A stretch of 64,000 nt of DNA from CAVVSQ01 sp963848825 (GTDB lineage: Bacteria > Planctomycetota > Planctomycetia > Gemmatales > Gemmataceae), in assembly GCA_963848825.1 (NCBI GenBank), contig CAWKFA010000009.1, positions 744,001 through 808,000 on the forward strand, in the 5' to 3' direction. Position numbers and translations under genes: made by a program. Shown here in pieces: positions 1 to 8,156 of this stretch; within the stretch, counting starts at the first letter, position 1, and each line of letters starts with the position of its first letter. The notes beneath the pieces are model-generated. The model was not told the origin of the DNA and made no database searches. It saw only the letters and a list, made by a program, of their open reading frames with translations.

Positions 1-2
1 TG

Positions 3-89
3 GAGAAATGGGGCTATTATTCCTTGCCCGCGGCCTTCCGCCAAAACTTTGAAATTGTAAGAAAAGAATACCTGGAGCCGAAAGAGTGA
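3..89 (+). CDS. C-terminal end of an unidentified gene
   Basis: A reading frame open from the window edge ends at a TGA at 87-89 and gives 28 residues ending in RKEYLEPKE. The other two forward frames stop earlier and look non-coding. The composition (aromatic, then charged) is that of a normal soluble protein tail. The family cannot be told from so few residues. It converges on the minus-strand gene at 431-1378 across the tandem repeat. Confidence 0.45.
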   Translation, partial: EKWGYYSLPAAFRQNFEIVRKEYLEPKE

Positions 90-120
90 GCCAGGGAGAT
101 GACCCGTAACCCCCTACCCG

Positions 121-436
121 ACCCCGGCCGGCTCGCCCGACCGGTGAGCGAGGTCTACAGCTAAATAGCAAACCCCACCCGACGAAACGACCCCGGCCGG
201 CTCGCCCCGGCAGGTGAGCAAGGCCTATAGCTAAATAGCCAACCCACCCGAGTAACACGACCCCGGCCGGCTTGCCCGGCCGGTGAGCGAGGTCTACGGC
301 TAAACAGCAAACCCCACCCGATTGACGACCCTGGCCGGCTTGCCCGGCCGGTGAGAAAGGTCTGTAGCTAAGAACCCGGCCCGACCACAGCTACCTGCCC
401 ACTCGCCCGTCCGCTGTGCAAGTCCTGCAGCTAAAA
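121..436. repeat. Degenerate ~69 bp tandem repeat array, 4-5 copies
   Basis: Copies begin with ACCCCGGCCGG at 121, 190, 260 and 328 (spacings 69, 70 and 68 bp). A weaker fifth copy runs to about 436. Each unit has a GC-rich part with two CCGGCCGG-type palindromes separated by about 6 nt, then a conserved part around AGCTAAATAGC, then an A/C-rich tail. The unit lengths are not all multiples of three and stops occur, so it is not coding. It fills the whole space between two convergent genes and could form strong hairpins that end transcription from both sides. Confidence 0.85.
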
Positions 437-1378
437 GTGGGGACTTTCCACCCTCCATTCCTCCGCCGCCACCCGCTCAGCCGCCACCACCCCTTCCCGC
501 AACGGCTGTAAGCTGGGATAAAGCACGTCGGCCAATATCTCCAAACTATCCACCAACCTCGGCCCCGGTCGGCTGAAATACGCGCTCCCATCGGCGAGGT
601 AGACGCACCGCGCACGGACGCAGGACAGCTCCCAAAAGCCAGGATACTTCGCCAGCACGGGCAGATCCCGCCGCGTCCGCTCGACGTCGAAGCCGCAACA
701 AGCGATCATCAAGACATCCGGGTCGGCACAAACGATCTCCTCCCAGGGGACAGTTCGCGACGGCTGGCCTTCTCGGCCAATCAGTTCCACCCCGCCGGCC
801 AGGCGCACCAGCTCCGGCGACCAGTGCCCCGAGCAAAACGGTGGATCGATCCATTCAAGCAGGATAGTTCGCACCCGCTCCCCGATGCCCGCCGTGCGCT
901 CAGTCACGGCCTGCACCCGTGCCTGCAGGCTCAGAACCACGGCCTTGGCCCGCTCCAAAACGCCGGCCGCGTCACCCACCACGCGCAGACACTCGAAGAC
1001 ATCCGCCAAACAGGTCGGCTCCAGGTTGACCACCTTCGGCTGACCGGGCAACCCACAAGCCGCCGCCGTCACCTCGGCTTCCGCCACGGCACACACGTCG
1101 CAAAGCGCCTGCGTCACAATCAAATCAGGCCGCAGGCCGCCGAGCACCGGCATGTCAAGCGTGTATAGCGCCCGCGCCGACGTCAAACGCTCCCGAACCT
1201 GAGCATCGATCTCCCGGCTGGAAGCGTCATGCGGAATCAACGTACGCGTGACCTTCGGCAACCCCCGTACGAAGGGAGGATAATCACACTCATGCGTAAC
1301 CCCCACCAACTGCTCGCCCAGACCAAGCGCGCAGACGATTTCCGTGGCGCTCGGCAGCAAAGAAACGATGCGTGGCAA
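431..1378 (-). CDS. Cobalamin-binding protein, BtuF/TroA-like fold
   Basis: The 315-residue product opens with IVSLLPSATEIVCALGLG followed by VGVTHECDYP. This is the signature of the periplasmic-binding-protein superfamily branch annotated as cobalamin-binding (BtuF-like). The family binds corrinoids or related metal chelates in a cleft between two Rossmann-like lobes. No signal peptide or lipobox is visible, so this copy is probably cytoplasmic or uses an unrecognised start. No BtuC/BtuD transporter genes are adjacent, so an uptake role is not supported by context. The length is normal for the family. The ligand is inferred from the family only. Confidence 0.8.
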   Translation of the reverse strand: MPRIVSLLPSATEIVCALGLGEQLVGVTHECDYPPFVRGLPKVTRTLIPHDASSREIDAQVRERLTSARALYTLDMPVLGGLRPDLIVTQALCDVCAVAEAEVTAAACGLPGQPKVVNLEPTCLADVFECLRVVGDAAGVLERAKAVVLSLQARVQAVTERTAGIGERVRTILLEWIDPPFCSGHWSPELVRLAGGVELIGREGQPSRTVPWEEIVCADPDVLMIACCGFDVERTRRDLPVLAKYPGFWELSCVRARCVYLADGSAYFSRPGPRLVDSLEILADVLYPSLQPLREGVVAAERVAAEEWRVESPHF

Positions 1379-1453
1379 AGGATGTTTCCTAAAAAGTCGA
1401 TTCGGGAGGTGTGCCGGTTCGAGCGCGGCGCGCCGTACGGCCAGCGCCGCCAG

Positions 1454-2071
1454 CTACTCCGGAAATAACTTACCATGAGCAGCAAGCGTCTCCGGAGGAA
1501 GTAACGGGATGCTTTTAAATGTTGAGCTACCTCGAAATTCCACCTCTCTGTATACGCCTGTACCTTTATCTATATAAACGACGATGTCGTAATTCGCAAC
1601 GATCCTATCGCGGTCAACCGTCTCAATTTCAAAATAGCCGCTAACACCTTTATTCCCAATAGACCAAAGACCATTTATTCCTGGGCCTTCAGAAAAGCCG
1701 AGTCTTATTTTTCCTGCTCCGAGGTCAATTTTGCCTAAAGTTGGCTCCGCAGGATATACAAGACATAGTTGTTGGTGCCAATGGTGAGAGCTATTCCCAC
1801 GGGTGCGGTGCCCGCCTCTTCGGATAACAATTGTGGCGTTTCCATCCTTTTCCGCAAACACCCAGGATTCCACGTCGCTTTTCACTCGGGTGACAAAAGT
1901 GTTTCGACAGAACCATGTGTCAACATATTCTCTTACCTCTGGTTCCGACTTTCCGCGTACAACATGCTTGGCTTGCGGTAGATCATCCAAGTTACTACCC
2001 TTAGAGCAACCTGCTATTAAAAACGTTATCATTATGCAAAAAACTATGTAAACTAGATTGAACGCTTTCAC
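1454..2071 (-). CDS. Hypothetical lipoprotein
   Basis: The 205-residue product begins with a signal peptide and a clear lipobox (FLIAGC, Cys about residue 22), so it should be lipidated and anchored in a membrane. The mature part is mainly beta-strand-like and polar, and I recognise no family. The gene is visibly more A/T-rich than its neighbours. Its start lies two bases after the stop of the small SH3-like gene at 2074-2359, so the two are likely co-transcribed. Function unknown. Confidence 0.65.
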   Translation of the reverse strand: MKAFNLVYIVFCIMITFLIAGCSKGSNLDDLPQAKHVVRGKSEPEVREYVDTWFCRNTFVTRVKSDVESWVFAEKDGNATIVIRRGGHRTRGNSSHHWHQQLCLVYPAEPTLGKIDLGAGKIRLGFSEGPGINGLWSIGNKGVSGYFEIETVDRDRIVANYDIVVYIDKGTGVYREVEFRGSSTFKSIPLLPPETLAAHGKLFPE

Positions 2072-2073
2072 GT

Positions 2074-2359
2074 CTATTGCCCCCTACTTACAACAAAATC
2101 TGCCTTGGCCAGCCACCCTTGGTGGCGACCGTAATGGATGCATAATCGCCCGTCACGCTCGGCGCGAACAGAGATCGGCAGAAATCCAGAAAACTCGTCA
2201 TCAAGCTGCCGGCCGTAGACGACGTTGCCAAATGTGATTTGTATGGCGGGCTTTATGTAGAGCACGCCTTGCCCCGATCCATGACACTTGAGCGGTTGCC
2301 GATGTAGCGACCTTGGCGATCAGGGCCAAAGCCAAAAGGAAGCCGTTGAGTGTCTTCAT
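2074..2359 (-). CDS. Small secreted SH3-like protein, frameshifted
   Basis: The ATG at 2357-2359 starts a classical signal peptide (MKTLNGFLLALALIAKV) leading to VSWIG. The frame then runs out, while a second frame continues with QGVLYIKPAIQI and ends with GWLAKADFVV. The join falls in a GGGG run near 2270, and removing one G gives one continuous product of about 94 residues. The ending GW-x-K-x-D-x-V resembles the small SH3-like domain found after signal peptides in many planctomycete secreted proteins (GWV/GWA...AD.VV). The role is unknown, and it is probably in an operon with the lipoprotein that follows. Confidence 0.5.
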
Positions 2360-2495
2360 GACGGATGCGCCTCCACGAGCAAATGAAGGGTCGCAAGATC
2401 GTACCAAATATTTTCCCTAACCTATCGATGGGCGTCAAGATGAGTAAGGCAGCCCTACCGTAAACCGGCCCCACATCCGTTCGGGGTGACACAAA

Positions 2496-3830
2496 TCACC
2501 GCAAAACAAACACATACCCCTCCACCGCCTTGCTAGATTCCGTCCTGATAACGTCTTTGTGAAAGGCCATTTCGCTCATGCCTGCGGCGGTTGCCAGCAG
2601 GCGAATGTACACAGCGGAGTGGGCGAATCGTCCCGAAGGCAGCAGGACATAGTTGCCCGTTTCGTTGGCTTCGACGTGAAACAGGAAACGTCCGCCCGGG
2701 CGGAGGGCGGCACGCACCGCTGGAAACACGGCGGAGAGGTCGCCTACGTAGATAAACACGTCAGCGGCCACGATCAGGTCGAACGCGGCAAGGCGTGATC
2801 GCAATGTTTCCAGGATATCGCCCTGGATTAACTCGTCGTAGATGCCGCGGCTCTCGGCCAGCACCAGCATGTTCGCGGAAAGATCGACGCCCACAAGCGT
2901 TTGGGCCAGGTCGCGAAATTCCAGGCCGCACAGGCCAGTGCCGCAACCAAGGTCGAGGATAGTAAGAGAGCGGATGTTTGGTGGATCCGGTAGTGCGGCG
3001 CGTAATAGCCTGGGACCCTGGTATTTTAAAGGTCCGAGAAGATGCTCGTCGAAGCGGGCGGCGTACTCGTCAAAGACAGCCGTGACATGTTGGGCGGGAG
3101 CTGTGACGGGAGTTTCCTTACCCGTGACGGCTGCCAGCCAAAAATGGGCCGACATGTCGTCTGGGTCTTGGTCGAGGATCCGGTGATACCAGTCTGCCGC
3201 TGCTTGCAGGTTGCCGAGCTGGCGCAGGAGGGAAGCCAGGTTATGCATGCCACCTTCGACAGTGGGGTTCAGACGCACCGCCTGGAAAAAGCAATCCTGG
3301 GCCTCAGTCAAGCGGTCCAGTGCCACCAGAATGGTCCCCAGGTTATTGAGCGCCTCGGCGGCAAGGGGCCGCAAGCGCAGAGCTTCCCGGTAACATGCTG
3401 CCGCCTCCTCGATTTTGGCCAGCGCTGCGGAGGCCGGCAAACGCTGCGCTGCATTCACACCGACGTGACGTGCTTGCAGGTAAAGGACGTTGCCCAGGCT
3501 CGAATAGGCCTCGGCGTAGGCAGGGTGTTCGTTGATGGTCTGACGAAGGCAGGCTTCGGCCTCGTCGAGTCGGCCAAGTCTTTCGAGGGCCACACCGAGG
3601 TTGAGGCGAGCCTGCGCGAAGCCGTTGTTGATGAGCAAGGCTTGCTGGAAGCAGGCGAGGGCGTGATTGGGGTGGCCTTCCTCTAGCCAGGTGTTGCCCA
3701 GATTGTTGTGGGCCTGCACAAAGTTCGGATCGAGGCGGATTGCCTCGGCAAAACAGGCGCGCGCCTCCGGCCAGCGTCGTGTGTGCACGTGGTGCATGCC
3801 TTCGTCGAAGATTGCGGTGATGCCCGCCAT
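2496..3830 (-). CDS. TPR-repeat protein with C-terminal class I SAM methyltransferase
   Basis: In the 444-residue product about residues 1-240 are tandem 34-residue TPR units (for example AHNNLGNTWLEEGHPNHALA, with repeated NLG at unit starts). After a short linker comes a Rossmann methyltransferase with motif I LDLGCGTGLCG, then GVDLSANML and a QGDI segment, ending in an extended beta sheet (VEGYVFVLR). The TPR part probably recruits a partner and the methyltransferase uses SAM. The substrate is unknown. No signal peptide, so cytoplasmic. This fusion is common in planctomycetes and proteobacteria. Confidence 0.88.
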   Translation of the reverse strand: MAGITAIFDEGMHHVHTRRWPEARACFAEAIRLDPNFVQAHNNLGNTWLEEGHPNHALACFQQALLINNGFAQARLNLGVALERLGRLDEAEACLRQTINEHPAYAEAYSSLGNVLYLQARHVGVNAAQRLPASAALAKIEEAAACYREALRLRPLAAEALNNLGTILVALDRLTEAQDCFFQAVRLNPTVEGGMHNLASLLRQLGNLQAAADWYHRILDQDPDDMSAHFWLAAVTGKETPVTAPAQHVTAVFDEYAARFDEHLLGPLKYQGPRLLRAALPDPPNIRSLTILDLGCGTGLCGLEFRDLAQTLVGVDLSANMLVLAESRGIYDELIQGDILETLRSRLAAFDLIVAADVFIYVGDLSAVFPAVRAALRPGGRFLFHVEANETGNYVLLPSGRFAHSAVYIRLLATAAGMSEMAFHKDVIRTESSKAVEGYVFVLR

Positions 3831-3930
3831 TTGGTCATTTCGATTGGGGAAAGAGCAGAGCAGATTGTACCGTAATTTTTTCGCGAAAGGGAAGGATCAA
3901 TTACCCACGTGGGGGTGATAGTGATGTTTG

Positions 3931-4042
3931 GGGCGCCGCCCTTTGGGGCGATGGTTAGGGCGCCCCGATGGGGCTTTGCGTTTGATCGCGTCGCGATACC
4001 CAGGGTTTTACCCTGGGCTATCATAGGCCGCCCCGATGGGGC
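3931..4042. repeat. Intergenic palindromic repeat element
   Basis: This 110 bp element consists of nested palindromes: CGCCCCGATGGGGC twice, flanking ACCCAGGGTTTTACCCTGGGC. A related element in the opposite orientation lies at 60291-60384. The element fits the dispersed non-coding repeat class often seen between planctomycete genes. It sits between the thioesterase stop and the TPR-methyltransferase start and carries no ORF. Confidence 0.7.
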
Positions 4043-4103
4043 TCAGGACCGGGAGGCCGTCCGGCCGGGGCCTTAGCGGTTTGTAGGCGTCATGCCTGCG
4101 GGG

Positions 4104-4520
4104 TCATGCTAAATAAGGTTCGAGGCGTGCCCGGAAGGAGGCGGGGATGTCGATCGACTGCCAATTGTGTTCGCCGAGGACCTGGCAGCAGACGCTGGTG
4201 ACTTTGCCCCTGGCGATCACGGTGCCGGCGCGGGAGAAGTCGAAAGTATAAGTCACGGACTTGTTGCCGAGGCGCAGCACGGATACCTCTACGTCGATCA
4301 CGTCTTCAAAGCGGGCGGGGCTGAGGTAATCGCAGGTGGCGGCCACGCGGGGAAAGCCTAGGGTTTGGCCTTCCCAGTCGAGCTTGACACTGAGGCCGAG
4401 CGAGCGCAAGAAGGCACACTCGGCGGACTCCATGTAGCGAAAGAAATTGGCGAAGTGGACGATGCCGGCCATGTCGGTGTCGCCGAATTCCACGACGCGC
4501 GAGGTGCGGAAGGTTTTCAT
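4104..4520 (-). CDS. Acyl-CoA thioesterase, YbgC/4-hydroxybenzoyl-CoA thioesterase family
   Basis: A 138-residue single hot-dog domain. The N-terminus RVVEFGDTDMAGIVHFANF carries the family signature with the catalytic aspartate (second D of GDTD) and the following IVHFANFFRYME helix. Members hydrolyse acyl- or aroyl-CoA thioesters in the cytoplasm, and the substrate here is unknown. The length is typical. The start codon overlaps the stop of the upstream glycosyltransferase (4517-4520, ATGA), so translation is likely coupled. Confidence 0.88.
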   Translation of the reverse strand: MKTFRTSRVVEFGDTDMAGIVHFANFFRYMESAECAFLRSLGLSVKLDWEGQTLGFPRVAATCDYLSPARFEDVIDVEVSVLRLGNKSVTYTFDFSRAGTVIARGKVTSVCCQVLGEHNWQSIDIPASFRARLEPYLA

Positions 4521-5807
4521 GGAAGCAACTTTCGAAATAGGTTGACGGTTTCCTGGGCCATCCGCCCCGCATGGAAGCGCTCCTGGACAGCCAGTTGGCC
4601 CTTTTGAGCAAGCATGGTCCGCTGGGCCGGATTGTCCAGGAGCCGAATGAAGGCCGTCGCGAGGTCGTTCGGATCGTTCGGGTTGACGAGGAGGCCGCCG
4701 CCCGTAGCCTCGATCAACTCGGGAAAGGAGCCATGGCGCGGCTGCACGACCGGCACGCCGCTGGCCAGAGCTTCGAGAACATAGAGCCCCTTGGGCTCGT
4801 GATAGGTGGTCGGCACCGACAAGACATCGATGCTCTGGTAAAAGCGCACCTTGGCCGCATGATCGGGCGTGCTCACGTATTCGGCGGCGCCCGCCTGGCC
4901 TCGCTGGTGCAGTTGATTCATGAGGCCGTCAAGATAGTGCCGTTGGTTGTCGCCAAGCCATCCTGAAATCTTGAGGCGTGCCGCCGAGGGGCCTTTTTTT
5001 TCCAGAAGGATCTGGAAGGCGGCGACGAGATTGTGAAGGCCCTTTTCCGGACAAATGCGGGCAAAGTAGCCAATCGTGAAAGGGGACGGGGCGGCGCTGG
5101 GCGGCGCGGCGGCAAAGCCTTTGAGGTTCAGGCCGGGGTGAATGACCTGGATCTTGTCGCGCGGCAGGCCGACATAGCCGGCCATGAAATCGGCATAGTA
5201 GTGGCTGGTCGCGATGAAGCCGGCGAAATGTTCGCTGTTGGCGCGAATGAGGTCCAGGGCGGGCCGGCGGTATTTGTCGGGCAGCATTTCCAGAAAGACG
5301 TCGTCCCCCTGGAGCACGCCCAGGAGAGGCGCATTGAGGTGCGCGCGGAGGGAGGGAACAATGCCGGACAGCAGCACATTGGTGAGCACGATGATTTCGG
5401 GCTGAACGTCCCTTTGCGAGAAAGTTGACGAGCTTGGTGATTTCCTTGCCCTGGTAGCCATGTTCGCCCTTGAGCATCGACAGCGTCAAGTCGCCCAGTT
5501 GGTCGGCCTGGGTTTTGACCGCGAAGCGCGAGACCCAGCGCAACAGGCCCGGAAAGTCGAGCAAGCGGTCGAGGAACCAGGGGGTATGACGGAAGAGGGC
5601 GGATTTTTGCTGCAGATAAACGTTGATGCCGCCGAAAAAAACCCGCTGCTGGCTGACGTCGGCTTCATCGGTGCGAATGGGCGTATAGGTCGGGATGAGC
5701 AGGGCGTCATGTCCCTGGGCCAGGAGCTCGGCCACGAGCGTATTGTCGTGCATGCAACTGCCGCAAAACATGCCGGCGGCGCCCGCGGTGATGTAGGCGA
5801 TACGCAT
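4517..5807 (-). CDS. Family 4 glycosyltransferase, one frameshift
   Basis: The ATG at 5805-5807 begins RIAYITAGAAGMFCGSCMHD, the donor-independent N-lobe of a GT-B glycosyltransferase. The frame is lost near 5430 and resumes one base over with QRDVQPEIIVLTN. It then carries the GT4 C-lobe: IGYFARICPEKGL, PTTYHEPKGLYVLEALASGVPVV and a terminal RFHAGRMAQ helix. Repaired, the product is about 430 residues, normal for GT4. It transfers a sugar from a nucleotide donor; the acceptor is unknown. It overlaps the downstream thioesterase gene by four bases and is probably in one operon with the MFS gene before it. Confidence 0.8.
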
Positions 5808-5835
5808 AGGTAGATCCGCCCCTGGCGGGCAACGT

Positions 5836-7406
5836 TCAATCGACGGTTTGTGCCCTGGGCTCGTTGAGGGCTTCGCCGGGGCCAAACACCTGGTCCTGAT
5901 GTTCCACTTCCGCGTGGGGTGACGGCAGGAAGAAGATCGCGACCAGGGCGATGACGTAGGCCGTGCCGCCGATGACGCCGGCGGCGGCGGCGACCTGCAT
6001 GGGCGGCGTGCCGGCGAACATCTTGGACAGAAATCCGGTGTTCAGCGTGGCCGCCATGGTGCCGATCATGCGGCCGCCGAAGTTGGTGGCGAAGCTGCCG
6101 CCGGTGCCGCGCAGGTGCATCGGAAAAACACGCGGCAAGAACTCGCTCAGGAAGCTGAACTGGGCTACGGTCAAGAGACCGCAGAAAAAGATGGCGGTGG
6201 CGAAGATAACGTAATCGTCGTGAACGAAACGAAAATAGGTCAGCGGAAACAAAATGACGCCGGGGATGAGGAATAGCCGAATCAACGTCCGGCTTGGCAA
6301 AAAGAGCAGCAGCACGGCAAGCAAGATGCGTCCCACGAGGCCGCCGATTTCCTGCCAGCGCTGGATGTTGCCGCGCCGCTCCTTGAGCGCCTGGGCAGCG
6401 CTCGCCTGAGCCTGGCGCGCCTCGGCGAGTTGCGTCTTGGCCGCGTCCTGCGCCGGGCCCGCCGGCGCCGCTGCAAGTTTATCTTCCGCTGCTTTCAGCA
6501 ACTGTTTCGGCGCTGCCCATCTGCGCGACGATATCGGGCAGACCGGCAACGATCTGCAGAGGCGTCATTTGAATGGCCCCAAAGGCGGCGGCGTAGCCGC
6601 AGGCCGAAAGAATCGTCGTCACGATGGTGGTGCGCCGCAGCGCAGGCGAAAAAAGCTCGCCAAAGCTGGGACGGCGCAAGGTGCCGGCCTGTTTCTTCCG
6701 CTTCCAGACGCCGGACTCGGGCACGAAGGGCATGAGCAAGCAGGATCGCCGCCCCCGGAATCAGTCCGGTCAGCAAGGTGAAGCGCCAGGCGACGTTTTC
6801 CGGCAGGTGCCCTTCCGGGAAGGGCAACGAGATCAGCGTGCCGGGGGTTTTCGCCGCCTCGACAATCAGGTTGTAGGCCTCGGTGACCAGGATGCCACCG
6901 AGCGAGGCGGTGGCCAGTGTCCAGCCGATAACCATTTCGCGCGTGCGTTTGTCTTCGAAAAGCTCGGCCAGCCAGGTGACGGCCGCAACCATCTCGACGC
7001 AGACTCCAATGAAGGTCGTGCAGCGGAACAGCACCAGCTGCCATAGCTCGGTGCTGAAGGCGGCGGCCACCGGCGAAATGGAATAGGCCAGGATGCTCGC
7101 GATCATGATGGTCTTGCGGCCGAGGCGGTCGATGAGCAAGCCGCCGAGCAGGCCGAAGACGCCGCCGGCGAGCGCCGCGATCCACAGCATGCGCCCGGAC
7201 CATTCACGGACTCCGAGCGCCTCCTCGGGCGACAGGCGGGCGGATCCTTTGTGATATTGCAGCTCGGCAATCGCGTCCGAGCCGATCACCGGAAACATGA
7301 GCAGTTCATAGGTGTCGAAGAGAAAACCAATCGCGGCGACGGTGAGCACGAGAATGCGCGTAATAGAGCCGAGTTTATTGGCAGGAACGGGCGTGATAGA
7401 TGCCAC
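5836..7406 (-). CDS. MFS transporter, two frameshifts
   Basis: Three overlapping frames together give one ~520-residue major facilitator. The N-half (MASITPVPANKLGSITRILV onward) has the TM1 segment FLFDTYELLMFPV, the loop GGLLIDRLGRKTIM between TM2 and TM3, and further helices. The frame then moves near 6730 (PFVPESGVWKRKKQAGTL, the family's PESP-W-like motif after TM6) and again near 6515. The C-half has five to six helices including LLTVAQFSFLSEFLPRVFP and HLRGTGGSFATNFGGR. An unusual Ala/Gln/Lys-rich stretch of about 60 residues, probably a coiled coil, sits between the two halves. The overall pattern fits the sugar/metabolite:H+ symporter branch; the substrate is unknown. Confidence 0.75.
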
Positions 7407-7516
7407 GAGGGAAGCTCCGCAAGGGATTCGGGGTGGGGCCAGTGGCGTATTTTACGGAGGCATGAGCGTTCGAGTAGCTCAAAGCGCAGGCATTCAGATC
7501 TGGTTTTTGCTGCCTG

Positions 7517-7615
7517 GCAGCCCGTTGAAAAAGGGGACAGGACCCCTTGGCCATCGCAAAAACATTGGAGATTCAGCCTTGCAGAAGGGTCCTGTCCCCT
7601 TTTTCAACGGGCTGC
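7517..7615. repeat. Long inverted repeat, possible MITE-like element or terminator
   Basis: A 29 bp arm at 7517-7545 (GCAGCCCGTTGAAAAAGGGG and on to GACAGGACCC) is repeated as a perfect inverted copy at 7587-7615, with a 41-base loop. The right arm touches the stop codon of the gene at 7615-8145. The hairpin could terminate its transcription. The perfect long arms are also what a small non-autonomous element would show. A fragment of the same arm lies at 10742-10753 beside another stop codon. Confidence 0.8.
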
Positions 7616-8145
7616 TAGCACGGCGCGACGATCTCCAGAAGCTCGATGGCCGGCTGGCCATCGCAGTGGATATAGGCCAGGCGTCCGTAGGTAGGGTCCG
7701 CCGTGCGCAACCCGAACCAGGTCATCATGTCCGGCCCGGGCACGACGCGTAAAAAGGCAGTCGGTTCGATGCGCCGCAGAACATTGTGATTGATGAGGAT
7801 TCTGCCGAGTGGAGTGTCGCCGGCCAGGATGGCTGCGCGTACCTGGGGGCTGCAAACATCGAGGCGGATACGGACGATGCCAAACTGCACGATTTTGCCT
7901 GAGCCTTGCAGCGCCAGCAGAATCTTGCGTGCATAGCTGGATTTCTCCTGCCGGCGCGCCAGAATGCGGACGTCCACGAGCGCGCCATGGTGCGCCTCGA
8001 CGGTGACGGTCATGTGGTGTTCATGGACCAGCAGGTCGTGATAAGGCGCGGGGACCTGCTCGCCGGCCACGAAGTCCCAGGCCTGGAGATAATCGGACGG
8101 CGGAAAAAGGTCGAGGAGCGTTTGCAAGTCGGGGCCGGGAGTCAT
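7615..8145 (-). CDS. Chorismate-lyase-like (UbiC/DUF98-type fold) protein
   Basis: The 176-residue product has the layout of the chorismate lyase superfamily: an Arg-rich strand (VDVRILARRQEKSSYARKIL), then LDVCSPQVRAAILAGD and the characteristic TPLGRILINHNVLRRIEP. That last segment matches the [20 protein letters not shown]-type motif of UbiC. Chorismate lyase makes 4-hydroxybenzoate and pyruvate; planctomycete relatives are uncharacterised, so the reaction here is inference. Its start is 11 bases after the stop of the HemW-like gene, indicating one operon. A large inverted repeat follows the stop. Confidence 0.6.
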   Translation of the reverse strand: MTPGPDLQTLLDLFPPSDYLQAWDFVAGEQVPAPYHDLLVHEHHMTVTVEAHHGALVDVRILARRQEKSSYARKILLALQGSGKIVQFGIVRIRLDVCSPQVRAAILAGDTPLGRILINHNVLRRIEPTAFLRVVPGPDMMTWFGLRTADPTYGRLAYIHCDGQPAIELLEIVAPC

Positions 8146-8156
8146 GGCAGTTTCTC

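Noticed and set aside
121..436. CRISPR array
   Set aside because: Repeats are contiguous and degenerate with no unique spacers and no cas genes nearby.
2253..2492. 79-residue minus-strand ORF in front of the SH3-like gene
   Set aside because: It is the third frame of the signal-peptide gene and shares no features with any family. The frame with MKTLNGFLLALAL is the real start.
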